Shown here: positions 25,518 through 33,275 of the stretch, piece after piece
Position numbering within the stretch: position 1 is the first letter of the stretch
Layout: each line of letters begins with the position of its first letter
Origin: 40CM-2-70-7 sp035505915
GTDB lineage: Bacteria; Gemmatimonadota; Gemmatimonadetes; Gemmatimonadales; GWC2-71-9
Reading direction: 5' to 3'
NCBI GenBank assembly: GCA_035505915.1
Contig: DATJQI010000015.1
Coordinates: 1 to 59,373 of the forward strand
DNA length: 59,373 nt
Position numbers and translations under genes: made by a program
Notes under the pieces: generated by a model
Databases searched by the model: none
What the model was told of the DNA's origin: nothing
Seen by the model: the letters and a program-made list of their open reading frames with translations, nothing else

Positions 25518-26305
25518 TCGGTGGCCCGCGCGACGACGAGGTCCACCACCAGGCCGGGCGAGGCGAGCGTCTGCGCCGCCGGCTGCTGGCCGATGACCGT
25601 GCCGGGGTTGGTGCCCGGTGTGCGGCGCCGCATCACCGCGCCCACCACGAGTCCCGCGTCCTCGAGCTTGGTCCGCGCGTCGGTGAGCGTGAGGCCGACC
25701 ACGTCCGGCACCGCGATGGTCGGCGCGCCCCGGTTCACCACGAGCACCACGCCCGTGCCGGGGTTGGCCACCGTGCCCGAGGGCGGACGCGTGACCACCA
25801 CCAGCCCCGGTGGCGTGTTCGGGGCCTGCACCGAGTCGAGCCGCGCCACCGTCAAGCCGCCCGCGGAGAGAATCTGCTGCGCCATTCCTGCATCGTAACC
25901 GGTCACGTCCGGGACCGCGACCTTGGAGGGACCGCCGCTCGAGATCACGGTGACCCGCGTTCCCGTGGGCGCGTCCACGCCCGGGGGCGGGTCCTGCCAG
26001 ACCACCGTGCCGGCGGGCGCGGTCGGATGAAACTCCACCCCCGAATCGCGCACCTGGAGCTGGGCTTTCTCGAGCTCCCGCACCGCGTCGGCCCGCGGCA
26101 TCCCCAGGACCCGGGGCACGGGGTGGCGGGACCGGAAGATGGGGGCCGGGAAGAGGATCAGGGCCGCCACCAGGTATCCGGCGATCAGCGCGCCGGCGCA
26201 GGCCGCGAGGCCCTTCCACACCCGGCCCCGATCCATCCGGGGCAGCCGAGGCTTCCAGGTCCAGCGCCACGTCTCGAGGGGCGGCATGTGCCGGCGGAAG
26301 CGCAT
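25514..26305 (-). CDS. Membrane-anchored protein with three PASTA domains, no kinase domain
   Basis: 263 residues: a basic cytosolic N-terminus, one membrane helix (about 32-52, LAACAGALIAGYLVAALIL), then three external PASTA repeats. Repeat starts are visible as VPRVLGMPRADAVRELE, VPDVTGYDAGMAQQIL and VPDVVGLTLTDARTKLE, each ending in a VxVxxS/N-type strand. PASTA domains bind muropeptides or lipid II. In many bacteria this locus position holds a PASTA Ser/Thr kinase or PBP2; here the sensor portion stands alone. ATG 26305 overlaps the rsmB stop by one base (TGATG). Confidence 0.88.
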   Translation of the reverse strand: MRFRRHMPPLETWRWTWKPRLPRMDRGRVWKGLAACAGALIAGYLVAALILFPAPIFRSRHPVPRVLGMPRADAVRELEKAQLQVRDSGVEFHPTAPAGTVVWQDPPPGVDAPTGTRVTVISSGGPSKVAVPDVTGYDAGMAQQILSAGGLTVARLDSVQAPNTPPGLVVVTRPPSGTVANPGTGVVLVVNRGAPTIAVPDVVGLTLTDARTKLEDAGLVVGAVMRRRTPGTNPGTVIGQQPAAQTLASPGLVVDLVVARATE

Positions 26306-27558
26306 CAGGCGGCTCGGGAGAGGCGCGCGGCGTAGGCGCCGTCCATGCCGTCCCGCTGCGGGAGGGTCTGGAGGTCGCCCGCGGGGGTGACCAGTGCGGA
26401 CGGCACGGCGTCGGCCACGGGGTCGCGCCGGAATTCCGTCTGGCTGGTCAGGAAGTCCTCCACGATCGCCTCGTTCTCCTCGGGCTCCAGGGAGCAGGTG
26501 GCGTACACCAGAATCCCCCCCGGCCGGACCAGCGCCGCCGCGGCGCCGAGCAGGTGGCGCTGGCGGGCGGCGGCGCGGCCGATCGCTTCCGGCGTGATGC
26601 GCCAGCGGGCGTCGGGGTGGCGGGCCATCGTGCCGGTGGCGGTGCAGGGCGCATCCAGGAGCACCGCGTCCCAACTGTCGTTCGCGAAGGGCGCGGAGAG
26701 AAGATCGGCGCAAAGGACCTGAATCGCCACTCCGGCGCGGCGTACGTTCTCGCTCAACCGGACCAGGCGGTCGCGCCGCGGCTCGCCGGCCACGACGCGG
26801 GCGCCCAGGCTTTCGAGTCCCAGGGCCTTCCCACCGGGCGCGGCGCAGGCGTCGTAGCACCGGGCGCCTCGCGGCACTCCCGCGAACCGGCAGACCAGCC
26901 GGGCGGCGGCGTCCTGCACGATGAAGGCGCCCTCGGCGAACCCCGGAAACTCGGACGGCAGGCCCTGCACGCGGATTCCGGCGTTCCGCGGCGCCGGTTC
27001 GACGTCGAGCCCGGACTCGGCGAGGCGCGCGGCCAGGGTCGGGAGATCCCAGCGCGCCGCCTGGAGGGTGAGCGGCGGCGGCGCGTCGTTCCACTGGACC
27101 AGGCGCGCCGCTCCTTCGGCGCCGAAGCGCTCCGTCCAACGGCGGGTCAGCCACGCGGGGTGGGTCGGGGCGGCGGCCGCCGGATTCTCCGAGGGACGCT
27201 GGAGTCGCCGCAGGGCCTGATTGACGTAACCGGTGACTCCTTCACCCGCGGTCTCGCGCGCCAGCTCGACGCTGGTGGACACCGCGGCGTGCGCGGGAAC
27301 GCGGGTCAGCCAGCGCAGCTGGTAGGCGCCGAGGCGGAGCACGTCGTGAAGGCGGGGATCGGCGCGGGAGAGGTCCAGCACCCGGTCCAGCTCGGCGCGC
27401 TGGCGGAGGACGCCGGCGGCCAGCTCGTGCGCGAGGCGGCGGTCCCGGTCTTCGAGCGTGGCCACCGACCGGTCGCGCGCTTCCGCGAACGGCACACCGC
27501 GGGCCACGGCGCGCAGGATGGCGAGCGCCGCGCGGCGCGCCGCGGTGGCGTCCCTAAT
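26305..27558 (-). CDS. rsmB: 16S rRNA (cytosine-967-C5)-methyltransferase
   Basis: SAM-dependent RNA m5C methyltransferase. It has an N-terminal NusB-like domain (about 1-140) and a C-terminal Rossmann methyltransferase. SAM motif is YDACAAPGGKAL. The two catalytic cysteines lie in LDAPCTATGTMARHPD and VYATCSLEPEEN. The NusB-like fold needs its first helix (ARRAALAILRAVARG), which lies upstream of the first GTG (27507). The only plausible start is ATT 27558, overlapping the thiG stop (ATTAG), with GAGGG 8 nt upstream. That gives 417 residues beginning MRDATAARRAAL. Function is firm; the start is inferred. Confidence 0.93.
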   Translation of the reverse strand: MRDATAARRAALAILRAVARGVPFAEARDRSVATLEDRDRRLAHELAAGVLRQRAELDRVLDLSRADPRLHDVLRLGAYQLRWLTRVPAHAAVSTSVELARETAGEGVTGYVNQALRRLQRPSENPAAAAPTHPAWLTRRWTERFGAEGAARLVQWNDAPPPLTLQAARWDLPTLAARLAESGLDVEPAPRNAGIRVQGLPSEFPGFAEGAFIVQDAAARLVCRFAGVPRGARCYDACAAPGGKALGLESLGARVVAGEPRRDRLVRLSENVRRAGVAIQVLCADLLSAPFANDSWDAVLLDAPCTATGTMARHPDARWRITPEAIGRAAARQRHLLGAAAALVRPGGILVYATCSLEPEENEAIVEDFLTSQTEFRRDPVADAVPSALVTPAGDLQTLPQRDGMDGAYAARLSRAA

Positions 27559-28327
27559 CCAGCATGCCCTCGGTGGGAGATGACGGCACGGCGACTTCGC
27601 GCCTGGGCATCCGGCCCGCGAGATACGCGGCGCGTCCGGATTCCACGGCCAGACGCATGGCGTGTCCCATCAATACCGGGTCACGCGCGGCGGCGACCGC
27701 GGTGTTCATCAGGATTCCGTCCACGCCCTGCTCCATCGTGAGGCACGCGTCGGACGCGGTGCCGACCCCCGCGTCCACGATCACCGGGACCTTGAGGCGG
27801 CGCTTGATGGTCCGGACGCTCACCGGATTGAGGAGGCCCAGCCCCGAGCCGATGGGGGAGGCGAGGGGCATCACGGCCGCGCACCCGATCTCTTCCAGGC
27901 GCAGGGCGGTGATGAGGTCCTCGTTGGTGTACGCCAGGACCTTGAACCCCTCGGCCACGAGGGTCCGCGCCGCTTCGATGAGCCCCGCGACGTCGGGCAG
28001 CAGAGTCTCCTGATCGCCGATCACCTCGAGCTTCACGAAGTCGTTGAAGCCGGCCTCGCGCGCCAGGCGGGCGTAGCGCACCGCCTCGTCGGCGGTGTAG
28101 CAGCCCGCCGTGTTGGCGAGCAGGAAGAACCGCTTGGGATCGAGATGGCGGAGGATGCCGCCTTCGGCGGTGCGGTCCAGGTCGACGCGGCGCACGGCGA
28201 CGGTCACGACCTCGGCGCCCGTCGCTTCGATGGCCCGGACCATCGTCCCGTTGTCGGCGTACTTCCCGGTCCCGATCATCAACCGGGACCGGAAGGTCCG
28301 GCCTCCCACGACGAACGGCGTGTCCAT
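27554..28327 (-). CDS. thiG: Thiazole synthase
   Basis: Builds the thiazole phosphate of thiamine from DXP, dehydroglycine and ThiS-thiocarboxylate. 257 residues, TIM barrel. Signatures: FRSRLMIGTGKY, VTVAVRRVDLD, the Schiff-base lysine in FVKLEVIGD, and phosphate-binding GSGLGLLNP and VDAGVGTASDA. ATG 28327 overlaps the thiS stop by one base. No thiO/thiH or thiF is in the window, so dehydroglycine formation and ThiS adenylation must be encoded elsewhere. Confidence 0.97.
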   Translation of the reverse strand: MDTPFVVGGRTFRSRLMIGTGKYADNGTMVRAIEATGAEVVTVAVRRVDLDRTAEGGILRHLDPKRFFLLANTAGCYTADEAVRYARLAREAGFNDFVKLEVIGDQETLLPDVAGLIEAARTLVAEGFKVLAYTNEDLITALRLEEIGCAAVMPLASPIGSGLGLLNPVSVRTIKRRLKVPVIVDAGVGTASDACLTMEQGVDGILMNTAVAAARDPVLMGHAMRLAVESGRAAYLAGRMPRREVAVPSSPTEGMLD

Positions 28328-28539
28328 CAGCCTCCTCCCACGAACTGCACCAGCTCGACGGCGTCGCCGGAGCTCACGCGGACGTCGCCGAGGGCGGGGC
28401 GGCGGACGATCCGGCGGTTGTGCTCCACGACGACGCCGCGGGGGTCGAGCGACAGCGCGCTCAGGAGCTCGAGCAGCGTCGCGCCGGCCGCCACCCGCCG
28501 GGGGGACCCGTTCACCACGATTTCGACGGTTTCGACCAT
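28327..28539 (-). CDS. thiS: Sulfur carrier protein ThiS
   Basis: 70-residue ubiquitin-like sulfur donor for thiazole synthesis. It begins VEIVVNGSPRRV, has the LLELLSALSLDPRGVVVEHN core, and ends ELVQFVGGG, with the C-terminal Gly-Gly that becomes the thiocarboxylate (one extra glycine precedes it). It lies between thiE/tenI (4-nt gap) and thiG (1-bp overlap). Its partner adenylyltransferase ThiF is absent locally. Confidence 0.95.
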   Translation of the reverse strand: MVETVEIVVNGSPRRVAAGATLLELLSALSLDPRGVVVEHNRRIVRRPALGDVRVSSGDAVELVQFVGGG

Positions 28540-28543
28540 ACGG

Positions 28544-29161
28544 CTATTCCATCTCCTTCATCAGCGTCCGCGCCGCGAGGGCGGGGTCGGGCGCGTCCCA
28601 CAGCGCCCGGATCGCCGCGACGCCCCAGACCCCGGCCTTCCGCAGGGCGCCCGCGTTGGACGCATCGATGCCGCCGATGGTCACGACGGGAATCCCGAGG
28701 GCGAGATACGGGGCCAGTCCTGCGACGCCGAGCGGGGGCGCTTCCGGGTGGGTGGGAGTCGCGAAGACGGGGCCTATCAGAAGATAGTCGGCCCCGCCGT
28801 CCCGCGCGGAACGGGCGGCGTCGAGGTCGTGCACCGAGGCGCCGATCCACCAGCCGGCGTTGAGCCGGCGGGCTTCTCCGGGTGCGAGGCCGTCGGCGGA
28901 CAGCTGGACCCCCGCGGCGCCCGCGGCCAGGGCGACGTCGCCCCGGTCGTTGACGAAGAGATGGTGCGGAGACGCGGCGGCGAGACGGCGGGCCAGCTCG
29001 TAGTGCTCCCGCCCCGACAGCGAGTGGCCGCGGGCGTGGAGGGCGACCGGGCCGGCCGCGGCGAGGGCGCGGGCGGTGGCGTCGAGCGAGGGGAGCCGGG
29101 CGACCCGCTCGTCCGTGATCGCGTGCAGCCGGGGAAGGGGGATCCGATCGGGGGTGGTCAC
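28544..29161 (-). CDS. ThiE/TenI-family thiamine phosphate synthase or thiazole tautomerase
   Basis: 205-residue TIM barrel of the ThiE/TenI family: DRGDVALAAGAAGVQLS, GADYLLIGPVFATPTHP, PVVTIGGIDASNAGAL. The N-terminal segment that in true ThiE reads LREK is here LHARGH, and SVHDLDAA matches the histidine-containing SVH of Bacillus TenI. I therefore lean to TenI (thiazole tautomerase), which also sits with thiS-thiG, but ThiE cannot be excluded. GTG 29161 overlaps the fmt stop (GTGA). Confidence 0.85.
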   Translation of the reverse strand: MTTPDRIPLPRLHAITDERVARLPSLDATARALAAAGPVALHARGHSLSGREHYELARRLAAASPHHLFVNDRGDVALAAGAAGVQLSADGLAPGEARRLNAGWWIGASVHDLDAARSARDGGADYLLIGPVFATPTHPEAPPLGVAGLAPYLALGIPVVTIGGIDASNAGALRKAGVWGVAAIRALWDAPDPALAARTLMKEME

Positions 29162-30087
29162 GCCATCCGCTGGCCCGCGCGCACGCCGCGGCCGCGAATC
29201 CAGTCGGCGGCCGGCATCCGCGCCTTGCCGGCGGGCTGCACTTCCGCGATCACGAGATTCGCGTCCTTCGCGGCGATCACGAGCTCGCGGTCGGCGCCCA
29301 CCACCTGGCCGGGAGCGCCGCCCGGCCCTCCCGGGAGCGGGACGGCGCCGAAGAGCTTGACCTCGAGTCCGTCGAGCGTGGTCCAGGCTCCGGGCTTCGG
29401 GTCCAGGGCCAGGATGGTGCGCCGCGCGCGGTCGGCGTCGCCGTCCCAGGCGATGTGGCCGGTCTCGCGCGTGATCTTGGGCGCATACGTCGCCCGCTCG
29501 TGGTGCTGGGGCACCGGCCTCGGCCCGTCGGCGGCCATCATCGCGAGCGTCTCGACCAGCGCCTGGGCGCCGATCTCCGCGAGGTGGAGCGACAGCTCGC
29601 CGCCCGTAAGGTCCGGAGGGATGAAGTGCGGGATCTGATGGAGGATGGGGCCCGAATCGAGGCCGGCTTCCATCTGCATGATGGTCACGCCGGTCTTCTC
29701 CAGGCCGTTCAGGATCGCCCATTCCACCGGCGCCGCGCCGCGCAGCTCCGGGAGGAGCGACGGATGGACGTTGACCATGCCGAGCCGCGGGACGGCGAGG
29801 AGCGCGGGCGTCAGCAGGTGGCCGTAGGCGACGACGACGCCGACCTCGGGCGCGAGCGCGGAGAGCCGGGCGACGAAGGCTTCGTCCTTCGGGCGCTCGG
29901 GCTCGAGCACCGGCAGGCTCTCGCCGATCGCGGCGGACTTCACGGGAGACGGGACCAGCGTGGAACGGGAGCGCCCCTGCGGTCGATCGGGGCGGGTGAC
30001 CACCGCGGCGACTTCGAAGCCTTCACCGACCAGGGCGAGGAGCGACGGCACGGCGAACGCGGGCGTCCCGAAGAAGACGACCCGCAC
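29158..30087 (-). CDS. fmt: Methionyl-tRNA formyltransferase
   Basis: Formylates initiator Met-tRNA using 10-formyl-THF. 309 residues. The Rossmann catalytic domain has VVFFGTPAFAVPSL, AYGHLL, and the catalytic HPSLLPELRGAAPVEWAI with TGVTIMQM, followed by a C-terminal OB-like tRNA-binding domain. GTG 30087 overlaps the def stop (TAGTG). It lies beside def, which removes the formyl group after synthesis. The usual fmt-rsmB neighbourhood is split here by three thiamine genes. Confidence 0.97.
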   Translation of the reverse strand: MRVVFFGTPAFAVPSLLALVGEGFEVAAVVTRPDRPQGRSRSTLVPSPVKSAAIGESLPVLEPERPKDEAFVARLSALAPEVGVVVAYGHLLTPALLAVPRLGMVNVHPSLLPELRGAAPVEWAILNGLEKTGVTIMQMEAGLDSGPILHQIPHFIPPDLTGGELSLHLAEIGAQALVETLAMMAADGPRPVPQHHERATYAPKITRETGHIAWDGDADRARRTILALDPKPGAWTTLDGLEVKLFGAVPLPGGPGGAPGQVVGADRELVIAAKDANLVIAEVQPAGKARMPAADWIRGRGVRAGQRMA

Positions 30088-30635
30088 TAGAGCTCGCCCG
30101 CCGGCTCCGGAACGACCTCCTTCACGTAGCCGGTTTGTCCCTTGCGGGACCGACGCCACTTGGACATCAGGGACGCGCGCTTGATGGCGCTCAGGTGATC
30201 GAGGAACAGCACGCCGTCCAGGTGGTCCACTTCGTGCTGGACGGCGCGGGCCTTGTAGCCCTCGACGTCCAATCGGTACGGCTTGCCGTCGCGATCGACG
30301 GCTTCGAGCGTGATGGCCAGCGGGCGCTCGACGTCGCCGAAGATGTCGGGCACCGACAGGCACCCCTCCTCGGCGGTCTCCAGCACGTCCCCGCGGGGCG
30401 TGACGACGGGGTTGATGAGGACCAGGGGATCGGGCGTCTCGCCGCCGACGTCCACCACCGCGACGCGGAGGGCCACCCCGACCTGATTGGCCGCGAGGCC
30501 CACGCCCTTGGCGGCGTGCATCGTGTCGAAGAGGTCGTCCACGAACTGCCGGACCGTGTCGTCCACCACCGGGACGGGTCTGGCGCGCTCGCGCAGCACC
30601 GGCGACCCCAGGAGGTGGAGGGACCTGATGCTCAC
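30087..30635 (-). CDS. def: Peptide deformylase
   Basis: Removes the N-formyl group from nascent proteins; metalloenzyme. 182 residues with all three motifs: GVGLAANQ (motif I), EEGCLS with the metal cysteine (motif II) and QHEVDHLDG with the HExxH-type ligands (motif III). The C-terminal tail is basic (IKRASLMSKWRRSRKGQ), as in many deformylases that dock on the ribosome. GTG 30635 overlaps the yajC stop by 4 bp. Confidence 0.97.
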   Translation of the reverse strand: MSIRSLHLLGSPVLRERARPVPVVDDTVRQFVDDLFDTMHAAKGVGLAANQVGVALRVAVVDVGGETPDPLVLINPVVTPRGDVLETAEEGCLSVPDIFGDVERPLAITLEAVDRDGKPYRLDVEGYKARAVQHEVDHLDGVLFLDHLSAIKRASLMSKWRRSRKGQTGYVKEVVPEPAGEL

Positions 30636-30961
30636 GGCTTCTTCTTCTCCTCGGCGTCGCGGTTCAGCACCGTGGCGATGTTGCTCCGCGCCACGAGGAG
30701 CCGGGACTCCGCGCTCTTGATGGTCACCTCGTTGTCCTTCAGGAAAATCACCTCGCCGATGATACCCCCCGAGGTCACGACTTGATCGCCCTTCTGGAGC
30801 GAGGCGAGCAGCTCCTGGTGCTTCTTCTGCTGCTGCCGCTGCGGCCGGATCATCAGGAAATAAAGGATTCCGCCGATGATGGCGAACTGGAAGATGGTGA
30901 TCGCCAGGGGGTTGGTGCCGCCCGGACCGGAGGGAGCGAAGACCGCGAGTATTCCGTGCAT
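30632..30961 (-). CDS. yajC: Preprotein translocase accessory subunit YajC
   Basis: Single-span inner membrane protein of the SecDF-YajC complex. 109 residues with one helix (about 19-40, AITIFQFAIIGGILYFLMI). The diagnostic RPQRQQQKKHQELLASLQKGDQVVTSGG follows, and then a small SH3-like cytosolic tail. It sits 4 nt after tgt; tgt-yajC adjacency is a widely conserved arrangement. secD and secF are not in the window. Confidence 0.96.
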   Translation of the reverse strand: MHGILAVFAPSGPGGTNPLAITIFQFAIIGGILYFLMIRPQRQQQKKHQELLASLQKGDQVVTSGGIIGEVIFLKDNEVTIKSAESRLLVARSNIATVLNRDAEEKKKP

Positions 30962-30965
30962 GACG

Positions 30966-32099
30966 TCAGACCGCTTCCGAGTTGAGGTAGCGGAGGCGCC
31001 AGTCGGCGGCCCACGCGCCCAGGTTGTCCTTCCCGATCTCCCGGCGGAGCGCGCCGGCGAGACGGATCAGATACCGCACGTTGTGCAGCGACAAGAGCCG
31101 GAGTCCCAGGAGCTCACCGGCCACGAACAGGTGCCGGAGGTACCCGCGGGAGTACCGGGTGCAGGTTTCGCAGTCGCACGCGGGGTCGAGCGGCGAGGGG
31201 TCGTCCTTCCACGCCGCGTTGCGGATGTTCACGACGCCGTCGTCCGTGAACGCCGATCCGTTCCGGCCGTTCCGCGTGGGCGCCACACAGTCGAACAGAT
31301 CGATGCCCCGCTCGACGCCCGCCACCAGGTCTTCCGGGAATCCGACGCCCATAAGATAGCGGGGAACGGCCCGGGGGAGCCGGGGCGAAAGCTGCGTCAG
31401 CGTCTCGTACATCTCGACCTTCGGCTCCCCCACCGACAATCCGCCCACCGCGATCCCGGTCCAGTCCCCGGCCGCGAGCGTGCCGTCCAACGAGGCCCGG
31501 CGGAGCGCGACGTGAATGCCGCCCTGGACGATGGGCCACAGCGTCTGCCGTCCCGGAGACCCAGCGGCCAGGGCGTCGTGGCGCGCGCGGCAACGCTCGA
31601 GCCAGCGCAGGGTGCGCTCGAGCGCGTCGCGGCTCGTGGCCTGATCCACCCGGCCCGGCGCGACGTGATCGAACGCCATCGCCACGTCGGCGCCCAGGGT
31701 CCACTGGATCTCGACGGCCCGCTCCGGCGTGAGCCGCCGCCGCGCGCCGTCCACGTGACTCTGGAACTCCACGCCGTCCTCGTCCACCGTGCGGAGCCCC
31801 TCGAGCGAGAACACCTGAAAGCCGCCGGAGTCGGTGAGCAGGGGGCCGCCCCAGGACATGAAGCGGTGCAGGCCGCCGAGCCGGGCGACGGTGTCTTCGC
31901 CGGGGCGGACGTGGAGGTGATACGTGTTCGCCAGGACCAGCCCCGCGCCGATCTTCTCGAGATCGAGGGGCGACAGCGCCCGCACGGTGCCCTGGGTGCC
32001 CACCGGCATGAACGCCGGGGTCGCCACCGTCCCGTGCGGGAGGGCGAGGGTGCCGGCGCGGCCCGCGCCGGATTCGGCGTCGATCCTAAACTCGAACAC
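30966..32099 (-). CDS. tgt: Queuine/preQ1 tRNA-ribosyltransferase
   Basis: Exchanges guanine-34 for preQ1 in GUN-anticodon tRNAs. 377 residues. Catalytic TDSGGFQVFSL (general base Asp), IVQGGIHVALR, GGLSVGEP, the nucleophile Asp in LFDCVAPTRNGRNG, and the zinc site CDCETC followed downstream by the His of LLSLHNVRYL. GTG 32099 is preceded by GGAGG with a 4-nt gap. The 138-bp gap upstream holds a REP-like doublet and separates it from queA, its pathway successor. Confidence 0.96.
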   Translation of the reverse strand: MFEFRIDAESGAGRAGTLALPHGTVATPAFMPVGTQGTVRALSPLDLEKIGAGLVLANTYHLHVRPGEDTVARLGGLHRFMSWGGPLLTDSGGFQVFSLEGLRTVDEDGVEFQSHVDGARRRLTPERAVEIQWTLGADVAMAFDHVAPGRVDQATSRDALERTLRWLERCRARHDALAAGSPGRQTLWPIVQGGIHVALRRASLDGTLAAGDWTGIAVGGLSVGEPKVEMYETLTQLSPRLPRAVPRYLMGVGFPEDLVAGVERGIDLFDCVAPTRNGRNGSAFTDDGVVNIRNAAWKDDPSPLDPACDCETCTRYSRGYLRHLFVAGELLGLRLLSLHNVRYLIRLAGALRREIGKDNLGAWAADWRLRYLNSEAV

Positions 32100-32115
32100 C
32101 CGACCTCCTCCGATT

Positions 32116-32190
32116 CCCCGGGCTGGCGCCCGGGGTCGGGAACACCGGGCCGAGCCCATGCAGTACCCGACCCCGGGCGCAAGCCCGGGG
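32116..32190. repeat. REP-like inverted palindrome doublet in the queA-tgt gap
   Basis: Two copies of a 25-bp unit face each other: 32116-32140, and 32166-32190 in reverse (24 of 25 bases identical). Each unit is itself a hairpin with a perfect 8-bp stem, CCCCGGGC-N4-GCCCGGGG. The loop is TGGC in the first and GCAA, a stable GNRA-type tetraloop, in the second. Between them is a small GGGC-CGA-GCCC stem. This is the layout of a bacterial REP/BIME element. It is the only such repeat I find in the window. Confidence 0.75.
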
Positions 32191-32237
32191 TTCGCGGGAG
32201 AGGGGTCCCGCGTTGCGAAGGGACCTCGGGTCCATTC

Positions 32238-33275
32238 TCACACGATCACCATCGCATCTCCGTAGCTGTAGAACCGGTACCCCTCCTGGACGGCGGTGCG
32301 ATACGCGGCCAGCACCCGCTCCGTTCCCCCGAACGCGCAGACGAGCATCAGGAGCGTGGAGCGGGGAAGATGGAAGTTCGTGACCAGCCGGTCCACCGCC
32401 CGGAACCGATACGGGGGCCTGATGAAGATGGCGGTCTCGCCCGCGCCCGCGCGCACGCGGCCCGCTTCGTCGGTGACCGTCTCGAGGGTCCGCACCACCG
32501 TGGTCCCGACCGCCCAGATCCGGCCGCCGCGCCCGCGCCGGGCGTTGATCTCCTCCGCCGTCTCGGGAGCCATCGCGTACCGCTCCGGGTGCATCGGGTG
32601 CGCGGCGGGATCGTCGACCTCCACCGGTTTGAAGGTCCCGGGCCCGACGTGGAGATCGAGGGTGACGATGGACGCGCCCCGGTCCCGGATCTTCAGCAGC
32701 ACCTCGGGCGTGAAGTGGAGGCCCGCGGTGGGAGCGGCGACGGAGCCGTCGTGAGCGGCGTAGACGGTCTGATAGCGTTCGCGGTCCGCCGGCTCCGGCG
32801 ACCGCTTGATGTAGGGCGGCAGGGGGACCTCGCCGTACTTCGCGAGCGCGGCGCGGGCGTCGAGGGTCCCGGTGAACCGCACGCGCCGGAGCCCGCCGCC
32901 CCGGACCTCCACGATCTCGACCGCGCAGTCGTCGCCCAAGGTGACGCGCCGGCCCGGCTTGAGCTTCCCGCCGGGGTGCGCCATCGACTCCCAGGTGCCG
33001 TCCCCGAGCTCCCGCACGAGGAGGATTTCCGCCCCGCTCCCGTTCTCCCGCTTCCCGTGTAGCCGGGCCGGAATGACCCGGGAGGCGTTGAGCACCACGA
33101 CGTCCTCCGGCGCGATCAGGGCCGGCAGATCGGTGAAGTGCCGGTGCGCGAGCGGCGCGCCGCCGCGATCGAGGACCAGGAGGCGGGACGCGGAGCGGTC
33201 GGCCAGCGGCGTCTGGGCGATGCGATCCGGCGGCAGCTCGTAGGAGAAGTCGCCGGTATGGAGAGACCCGGTCAC
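32238..33275 (-). CDS. queA: S-adenosylmethionine:tRNA ribosyltransferase-isomerase
   Basis: Converts preQ1-tRNA to epoxyqueuosine-tRNA using SAM. 345 residues. Signatures: DFSYELPPDRIAQTPLADR at the N-terminus, VLNASRVIPARLHG, SVAAPTAGLHFT, LHVGPGTFKPV, and VTNFHLPRSTLLMLV. GTG 33275 overlaps the ruvB stop by 4 bp. The ruvB-queA-tgt-yajC order is conserved in many bacteria. queG/queH for the last queuosine step is not here. Confidence 0.96.
   Translation of the reverse strand: MTGSLHTGDFSYELPPDRIAQTPLADRSASRLLVLDRGGAPLAHRHFTDLPALIAPEDVVVLNASRVIPARLHGKRENGSGAEILLVRELGDGTWESMAHPGGKLKPGRRVTLGDDCAVEIVEVRGGGLRRVRFTGTLDARAALAKYGEVPLPPYIKRSPEPADRERYQTVYAAHDGSVAAPTAGLHFTPEVLLKIRDRGASIVTLDLHVGPGTFKPVEVDDPAAHPMHPERYAMAPETAEEINARRGRGGRIWAVGTTVVRTLETVTDEAGRVRAGAGETAIFIRPPYRFRAVDRLVTNFHLPRSTLLMLVCAFGGTERVLAAYRTAVQEGYRFYSYGDAMVIV

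Noticed and set aside
28544..29161. Calling this gene thiE outright
   Set aside because: The LREK-type pyrophosphate segment is not conserved and the SVH motif resembles TenI, so the symbol is left blank.
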